Of a DNA stretch of 36,698 nucleotides, positions 32,410 to 36,698 are shown one piece after another; within the stretch, counting starts at the first letter, position 1, and every line of letters begins with the position of its first letter. The notes under the pieces are model-generated. The model made no database searches, had not been told where the DNA came from, and worked only from the letters and a program-made list of their open reading frames with translations. The DNA comes from CAYWJA01 sp964458485. Its GTDB lineage: Bacteria; Patescibacteriota; Gracilibacteria; UM-FILTER-43-11. The translations under genes and the position numbers were made by a program. The DNA lies in assembly GCA_964458485.1 (NCBI GenBank), contig CAYWJA010000015.1, positions 1-36,698 on the forward strand, in the 5' to 3' direction.

Positions 32410-32438
32410 TTGACACTTTATTAATAATATGATAAACT
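32410..32438 (+). promoter_or_regulatory. Promoter upstream of the MEIPAP remnant
   Basis: Consensus -35 TTGACA (32410-32415), a 17-nt spacer and extended -10 TGATAAACT (TAAACT 32433-32438). The same TGATAAACTG string is the -10 of the SLH gene promoter at 34688. Confidence 0.6.
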
Positions 32439-32490
32439 GATCTTCTTGCTTGGTAAAACAAGTAAGAGATATCATCGTTTTAGGTTTTTT

Positions 32491-32538
32491 ATGGTCTTTA
32501 CTATGGAAATACCTGCGCCCTGCTTGGGTGATAAATAA
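32491..32538 (+). pseudogene. Remnant of a third MKIP-type gene start
   Basis: A 15-codon frame, MVFTMEIPAPCLGDK, stops at 32538. Its MEIPAP matches the MKIPAP start at 27719. It is preceded by GAGATATCATCG (32466-32477), like the GATATCATTG leader of the genes at 27719 and 29666. The reading frame dies at once, and element copy 3 follows 32 nt later. I read it as a decayed or truncated paralogue start; chance similarity is possible given the length. Confidence 0.45.
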
Positions 32539-32569
32539 TGATATGGATGATCTTTAACAGGTAGTAAAA

Positions 32570-32692
32570 AGTAGCGAGAAATGCGGTCCGAAGCGAAGTC
32601 GCTGTAAGCGCGTAGCGAAGGATGAATTACGCAGTAAAGTACGCGAAGTTCACCTCCAGGACTTTATAAGTAATTCAGGCATTTCCCTATTG
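32570..32692 (+). repeat. Structured dispersed element, copy 3
   Basis: Closing helix GAAATGC/GCATTTC is perfect. The middle hairpin CGCT-gta-AGCG covaries with CACT-gca-GGTG of copy 1. The distal hairpin has GAATTAC/GTAATTC enclosing TAAAGT/ACTTTA. It lies upstream of the GC-rich cassette, in direct orientation with copy 4 on the other side. Confidence 0.82.
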
Positions 32693-32710
32693 AAGTTTGT
32701 GTAATAAAAG

Positions 32711-32779
32711 CATGCTGGTAGTGATTTTGTTGTTAATGCCAATGTGAATATGTATTAACACCAAAATCGCTCCAGCATG
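32711..32779. other. Long hairpin at the left of the GC-rich cassette
   Basis: The left arm CATGCTGGTAGTGATTTTGT pairs with the right arm that ends CGCTCCAGCATG, about 25 bp with one bulge and two non-Watson-Crick positions. It lies just after element copy 3 and may mark the cassette boundary. Confidence 0.7.
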
Positions 32780-32841
32780 TATGTACATGCGAAAGGATTG
32801 GACATCCTTGGATCATTCCGAATTGTCTAATGGTCACTTAG

Positions 32842-32872
32842 CCCCTACAGCAACAATGGGTCGCTGCAGGGG
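32842..32872 (+). promoter_or_regulatory. Leader hairpin of the GC-rich gene
   Basis: CCCCTACAGC (32842-32851) pairs with GCTGCAGGGG (32863-32872), one mismatch. It lies 15 nt before a strong Shine-Dalgarno (GGAGGTGAT, 32888-32896), with ATG at 32900. No -35/-10 of the local type is obvious between 32780 and 32841. Confidence 0.55.
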
Positions 32873-32899
32873 ATACGTCTTTCACCCGGAGGTGATATC

Positions 32900-33472
32900 A
32901 TGACCCAGGACCAGATTTTTTCCGCCGATAACCTTCCTCCCTTCAAGGCCGACTCGAACGGTCACCTGCGCCCGAAGCCCGAGGGCACCGTGGCAGCCTG
33001 CATGTCCCCGCTGCCCGTGAACTACCCCTACCCCGAGAACTGGGGCATGGACAAGGGCGCGACGATGGAGGTCCCCGCGGGCGGCATGATCACCTGCCTC
33101 GGCCCCAAGGACAGCTACTACAACGCCGAGTTCGGCACCACCTCCTCCCTCACGGGCGCCATCCTGGACCCCAAGAAGGACGAGCGCGCCGCCGAGCTGG
33201 ACGCCTTCTTCTACGAGAAGCACAACCTGAAGGTCCTGATCGTCGAGGCCAAGAAGACCGTGGGCCTGGACGTGCTGGGCGAGGTGGCCGAGGAGACCGT
33301 CGGCGAGATCATGGAGACCCGCGAGGGACCCCAGGAGCTCTCCACCGGCGACGTCATCGTCAAGTGCCCGAGGTCGGGCGACGTGTGGCGCATCACGCCC
33401 GAGAACAGGGCCAAGCGCTACGCCGAGGACGGCAAGGTGTTCTCCGGGAAACTGCCCGACGAGTACTGCTAG
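32900..33472 (+). CDS. GC-rich foreign gene of unknown function (190 aa)
   Basis: I do not recognise the product, which starts MTQDQIFSADNLPPFKADSN. It is acidic and soluble, with no signal peptide. Segments that may be beta strands include MEVPAGGMITCLGPKDSYYN and ELSTGDVIVKCPRSGDVWRI; a helical middle is ERAAELDAFFYEKHNLKVLI. Nearly every third codon position is G or C, whereas all other genes here are AT-rich. It alone has a textbook Shine-Dalgarno (GGAGGTGAT). It carries its own GC-rich terminator and is bracketed by two direct copies of the dispersed element. Recent acquisition is the natural reading. A long minus-strand frame over it is a by-product of the high GC. Confidence 0.85.
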   Translation: MTQDQIFSADNLPPFKADSNGHLRPKPEGTVAACMSPLPVNYPYPENWGMDKGATMEVPAGGMITCLGPKDSYYNAEFGTTSSLTGAILDPKKDERAAELDAFFYEKHNLKVLIVEAKKTVGLDVLGEVAEETVGEIMETREGPQELSTGDVIVKCPRSGDVWRITPENRAKRYAEDGKVFSGKLPDEYC

Positions 33473-33625
33473 CATCCTGTTCCTATCTGTAGGTCAGGTC
33501 ACAACTGACTGACCCACGCATCTCGTTCGTTCTGGACTGCCCCTTCGGGGGCACATCGCATCACCCACCCCTCCGCTGGAAGCGGAGGCATTCTCACACA
33601 ATACCCCCACTACCTGCCCATAAGC

Positions 33626-33684
33626 CCCGGGTCGAGTGCTCGCGCATTCTGCGCTAGAAGCTATACTCGACCCGGGCCTTTTTT
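33626..33684 (+). terminator. Rho-independent terminator of the GC-rich gene
   Basis: Arms CCCGGGTCGAGT (33626-33637) and ACTCGACCCGGG (33665-33676) enclose an inner GCGCA-ttc-TGCGC hairpin and are followed by CC and TTTTTT (33679-33684). The stretch 33473-33625 before it is GC-rich with small hairpins (TGCCCCTTCGGGGGCA, CTCCGCTGGAAGCGGAG) and no gene. Confidence 0.85.
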
Positions 33685-33687
33685 AAA

Positions 33688-33845
33688 AGTAGCGAGCGTT
33701 GCGTTCCGTAGTGATAATCTTTCGCAAAGCGGAAGATTAAAACGTAGGATGAAATAGTGAAAATCTGCGAAATATACTATTTTACAGATATATTTTTATA
33801 AATATACAAAGCAGATTTTTGCTATTTCAAGCGAAAGCCCTATTG
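33688..33845 (+). repeat. Structured dispersed element, copy 4
   Basis: It starts 3 nt after the terminator T-run. The middle hairpin is TAATCTTTCGC-aaa-GCGGAAGATTA with one T.G pair. The distal stem GAAATAGTGAAAATCTGC pairs with GCAGATTTTTGCTATTTC through 18 bp, with two adjacent G.U positions. The closing helix GCGTTGC/GCGAAAGC is weak here. An inner A/T palindrome extends the loop. Confidence 0.8.
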
Positions 33846-33930
33846 AACCCCCCTACTTTCATATAATATATTTTTTTGGTAGACTGTTGTCTGAACTTTG
33901 ATTCACATAAGTAAAGGATTCTTTACTATT

Positions 33931-34010
33931 TGTCATCCCGCACTTGATGCGGGATCCAGTACATTTGCGTATAATCTGGATCCCTCCCGCCAAGGCGGGA
34001 AGGATGACAA
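33931..34010. repeat. Paired-palindrome element 4 (about 80 bp)
   Basis: TGTCATCCCGCACTTGATGC then GGGATCCAG, a short interior, and TGGATCC-CTCCCGCCAAGGCGGGA-AGGATGACAA. It has the same end layout as elements 1-3, with a different right-hand palindrome. It lies upstream of efp. Confidence 0.75.
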
Positions 34011-34080
34011 GGGGTAATTACAATTGACCAAATAATCATGTAAATCAAGGCCAAAACAGCTATTTCTTAATCAAACAATC

Positions 34081-34638
34081 ATGGGCCAACTAACCGAAAT
34101 CCGCACAGGTACAATCGTTAAATTAAACGGTGATCCATATCTTGTTACGTGGAACCAGTTTAATCGCAAGCAGGCATGCAAACCTGTAATGCGTACAAAA
34201 CTTAAAAATATGAAAACAGGAGCAGCTCTGGATAAAACTTTCTTAGCAGGAGAAAATTTTGAATTCGCAGATATTGAAAATAAACGCTGTCAGTATTTAT
34301 ATAAAGACAATGAAGAGGCTTCTTTTATGAATAATGAAACATACGATCAATTTACTCTGCCTCTGGATCAAATAGAAGGTGCAATCCCCTATCTTAAAGA
34401 TGACACTGAAGTACATATTACTTTTTATGAAAGTAAACCTATTGCTGTACAGCCACCGGTTAAAGTTGAATTAAAAGTTGTTGAAACCCCCCCTGGGGTT
34501 AAAGGAGACACTGCAACAGGTGGTACAAAACCGGCAAAGCTGGAAACTGGTACCACAGTTACTGTCCCTCTGTTTATTAATGAAGGTGATGTTCTTGTTG
34601 TTAATACGGAAACAGGTGAATATGTGAGTCGGGTGTAA
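34081..34638 (+). CDS. efp: Translation elongation factor P with altered tip loop
   Basis: EF-P binds between the P and E sites and rescues ribosomes stalled at polyproline. The 185 aa align without gaps to standard EF-P at the N-terminus (EIRTGTIVKLNGDPYLV) and share MNNETYDQF, VELKVVETPPGVKGDT and the ending GEYVSRV. The domain I loop that is normally KPGKG reads RKQAC: Ala32 replaces the Lys/Arg that is modified in other bacteria. The rest is well kept, so the gene is probably functional but works without the classical lysine. It starts at ATG 34081 after the leader cttaatcaaacaatc. Confidence 0.95.
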   Translation: MGQLTEIRTGTIVKLNGDPYLVTWNQFNRKQACKPVMRTKLKNMKTGAALDKTFLAGENFEFADIENKRCQYLYKDNEEASFMNNETYDQFTLPLDQIEGAIPYLKDDTEVHITFYESKPIAVQPPVKVELKVVETPPGVKGDTATGGTKPAKLETGTTVTVPLFINEGDVLVVNTETGEYVSRV

Positions 34639-34650
34639 ATAATTATATCC

Positions 34651-34682
34651 TTGTAGGGGACGCAGATCTGCGTCCCCTACAA
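34651..34682. repeat. 28-bp perfect palindrome, copy 2 (32 bp here)
   Basis: Identical to 2355-2382 and extended by two more paired bases on each side (TTGTAGGGG...CCCCTACAA). It lies 12 nt after the efp stop and 5 nt before the SLH promoter. It may act as a transcription barrier, although no T-run follows. Confidence 0.85.
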
Positions 34683-34687
34683 TGGGT

Positions 34688-34716
34688 TTAACAACAATAA
34701 AAAAACCTGATAAACT
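34688..34716 (+). promoter_or_regulatory. Promoter of the SLH surface protein gene
   Basis: -35 TTAACA (34688-34693), a 17-nt spacer and extended -10 TGATAAACT (TAAACT 34711-34716), 29 nt before ATG 34746. Confidence 0.65.
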
Positions 34717-34745
34717 GTTTTTAGATAAAAAATAAAAAATCAATT

Positions 34746-36698
34746 ATGAAATTCAATATATTGAAAACATCCGGCATTGTGATAGGTGTATTGCTATTTG
34801 TCCTATCTGCAGGGCATGCCATGGCTTATTGTGGGGACGGAGTACTTGAAACACCACTTGAAGAATGTGATGATGGTAATTTTACAAACAGAGATGGCTG
34901 TAGTTCATATTGCAAAAATGAAGACATGAAACCGCCAACTGTCACTAGTGCATCTATTTCCAACAATGCTAAAGATGTTGATACCTTAATCAAAAAAATA
35001 ACTGTAACCTTTTCGGAGGAAATAATGGCAGCTGATGTTAATACAGACAATTTCAGCCTTGAATATCTGGCAAAATCCGCAGATATAAGCGTAAGCCTTA
35101 ATAGTGATAAAAAAACTGCAACTATAATAGTAAATAATAAATTAAATGCTGAAGCAGTCCATGCACTAAAAGTACGACATGTCAGGGATATAGCCGGCAA
35201 TATGATGAAAGGTGAACATTCTGGTGGATATCATATAGTTTCATTTACAACGGCAAAAGCTGTGGATACAACGGCTCCAACAATTGTAGTTTATCCTCCT
35301 GGTGGTACCTATAGTTTCACACAGGAAGTTAAGCTTACCCCTTATATAACCAGTTATACAAAAAGTGATGATTTTATAGATAAAACAGCTAAGGTTTATT
35401 ACACATTAAATGATGTTAATGTTTCTAATAAAAGCTCTGTATACTCTAAACCTATATCAATTGCAGAGGGCACTACCCTGCGTTATTTTGCTGTAGATAA
35501 ACTTGGCAATAAAAGCCCTACATATACAGAAAGGTATAGAATTAAATGTCCTGAATTCCCGAATTCGAAAAAAGTAGCCAACGACTACCCAACGTGCAAA
35601 GTTTTACAGTGTAATTACGGATACGCCATTAAAAATAATGCATGTGTACCGCATCTGGGTAATGAATCTACTGATTACAAAACAAATGCGGCGACAGCAC
35701 CGCTCCTGGGCTCTTCAACTCCTATGTACATCACCACAAGGCCTGCTATTTATGTAACCCTTGAACACAGAGGCACTATAAAACGCCCTATTATATTCAA
35801 AGATCCTAAAAGAAAAATAATACTTGAATTTGCACAAAATACCGATATTACAAATAAAGACGGTAAGCCTTTTAAGGGATACATAATACAGCCGAAAAAT
35901 TTGTATATGAAAGATTTTCCTATAAATTTTGGATATGTATTTCGTTCAATACTGGAATTTAAATCTGGAGATGGTCTTGACCTTACTTTTTCACCAGCAT
36001 ATAAAATAACAGTTCCATATAACGATTCATTTAACGGAAGTGAAGACTGTGTTGTTTTCCAATATAATCCTACAAATAGTACTTATACTGAATATGATAA
36101 AAAAATGTATCACACAGATGGTGTTAAGCAGGAGGTTATAATAAACGCTAAAAAAACTGGTATATTTTTTATTGCACAAAAAGGTCAAAATTATAATAAA
36201 GCTATTTTTAGCGATATAACTACGCATTGGGCAAAAAATTATATTGAATCTTTATATCGCAAGGGAATTATTAAGGGTAGATCTAAAAGGGTTTATGCAC
36301 CAAATGAGAATCTTACGCGTGCTGAATTTACAAAAATAGCACTTAAGGCTATTGGCGCTACTATACCAAGCTCTGAAGAACTTGAAGACGTGCCATTTAA
36401 AGATGTGCCTATGTATTCATGGTATGCACCTTATGTAAAAAAAGCTAAAGATCTTAATTTAATAAAGGGATATGCCGGAAATAAATTTAAACCGGATCAG
36501 GTAATAAACAGAGCTGAGGCTATTAAAATTCTTTTTTCTGCTTTTAAATTCAATTTAAATAATACACATAAATCCACATCTTCCACTGCATCATCTCAAT
36601 CTTTTATTGACTTGCGCAATACTGACTGGTTCTTTGATTATGCCAATTTTGCCATCAAAAATGGTATTATGAGTGGTGTACAGGGAGCTAGCGCCTCT
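34746..36698 (+). CDS. Secreted multidomain SLH surface protein, C-terminus cut by window edge
   Basis: 651 residues are visible. A signal peptide (GIVIGVLLFVLSAGHAMA, cleavage before YCGDG) leads into a DUF4215-type Cys module (CGDGVLETPLEECDDGN and DGCSSYC, 29-57), a Big_5 Ig-like domain (62-165, NAKDVDTLIKKITVTFSEEI), and a chitobiase-C-like module (172-265, APTIVVYPPGGTYSFTQEVK). A short Cys-rich stretch and an unassigned beta-rich region follow (300-480). Then come SLH domains: FSDITTHWAKNYIESLYRKG (about 487), FKDVPMYSWYAPYVKKAKDL (about 552) and the start of a third, FIDLRNTDWFFDYANFAIKN (about 620). The SLH triplet should anchor it to the cell wall. It starts at ATG 34746 with its own promoter. 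Confidence 0.92.
   Translation, partial: MKFNILKTSGIVIGVLLFVLSAGHAMAYCGDGVLETPLEECDDGNFTNRDGCSSYCKNEDMKPPTVTSASISNNAKDVDTLIKKITVTFSEEIMAADVNTDNFSLEYLAKSADISVSLNSDKKTATIIVNNKLNAEAVHALKVRHVRDIAGNMMKGEHSGGYHIVSFTTAKAVDTTAPTIVVYPPGGTYSFTQEVKLTPYITSYTKSDDFIDKTAKVYYTLNDVNVSNKSSVYSKPISIAEGTTLRYFAVDKLGNKSPTYTERYRIKCPEFPNSKKVANDYPTCKVLQCNYGYAIKNNACVPHLGNESTDYKTNAATAPLLGSSTPMYITTRPAIYVTLEHRGTIKRPIIFKDPKRKIILEFAQNTDITNKDGKPFKGYIIQPKNLYMKDFPINFGYVFRSILEFKSGDGLDLTFSPAYKITVPYNDSFNGSEDCVVFQYNPTNSTYTEYDKKMYHTDGVKQEVIINAKKTGIFFIAQKGQNYNKAIFSDITTHWAKNYIESLYRKGIIKGRSKRVYAPNENLTRAEFTKIALKAIGATIPSSEELEDVPFKDVPMYSWYAPYVKKAKDLNLIKGYAGNKFKPDQVINRAEAIKILFSAFKFNLNNTHKSTSSTASSQSFIDLRNTDWFFDYANFAIKNGIMSGVQGASAS

Noticed and set aside
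32882..33475. Long minus-strand frame over the GC-rich gene
   Set aside because: High GC removes stop codons on the opposite strand. The plus frame has the Shine-Dalgarno, the terminator and G/C at third positions.

Overview
The window is an AT-rich bacterial chromosome segment read with the standard code; no gene needs UGA recoded. Almost every gene starts after an A/T-only leader without a Shine-Dalgarno motif. The promoters I can place share a 17-nt spacer and usually a TGn extended -10. SLH, Ig-like and DUF4215-type surface domains, ClpC, SecG, L9 and EF-P all fit a small-genome Patescibacteria (CPR) member, perhaps Peregrinibacteria-like. That placement is inference, because no rRNA or species marker is present.

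Layout. 1-2030 (minus): a truncated SAM methyltransferase and a DHH/DHHA1 phosphoesterase. 2414-4743 (plus): fmt and a TauE/SafE-type permease. 5013-10514 (plus): three soluble multi-PAS histidine-kinase paralogues, two of which lack the phospho-acceptor histidine. 10669-13326: clpC. 13357-17685 (minus): a lone receiver protein, a Pro/Gln/Ala-rich protein and a 980-aa exported transglutaminase-like protein. 17748-18002: chorismate mutase. 18132-24159 (minus): a SpoU/TrmH methyltransferase, proA, a 78-aa ORF, a methyltransferase, proC, proB, a ComF-type phosphoribosyltransferase and a 74-aa ORF; this is the whole glutamate-to-proline route. 24506-27395 (plus): secG, an oligopeptide-binding protein carrying an inserted Ig-like domain, and rplI. 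27719-30802: two cell-wall hydrolase-like proteins sharing an unusual N-terminal module and promoter/leader design. 31005-31080 (minus): a CAU tRNA. 31387-33472: genes I do not recognise, among them one GC-rich gene of clearly foreign composition. 34081-36698: efp with an altered tip loop, and a truncated SLH surface protein.

The spacers are the most unusual part. (1) A dispersed structured element occurs five times (2043, 24334, 31085, 32570, 33688). It runs from AGTAGCGAG to CCCTATTG and folds as a three-way junction. Compensatory changes and one-sided G.U wobbles indicate which strand folds. Three copies end 4-13 nt from the 5' end of a gene on the opposite strand, and two bracket the GC-rich cassette. 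(2) At least eight spacers hold inverted repeats whose arms are iterated 7-9-nt units, with a different unit at each locus but the same design; some fill the whole spacer. (3) Four paired-palindrome elements of the TCATCC...GGATGACAA type occur, two of them homologous over about 180 bp. (4) A 28-bp perfect palindrome occurs twice. Together these suggest a genome whose spacers are colonised by several small families of structured, non-coding elements.
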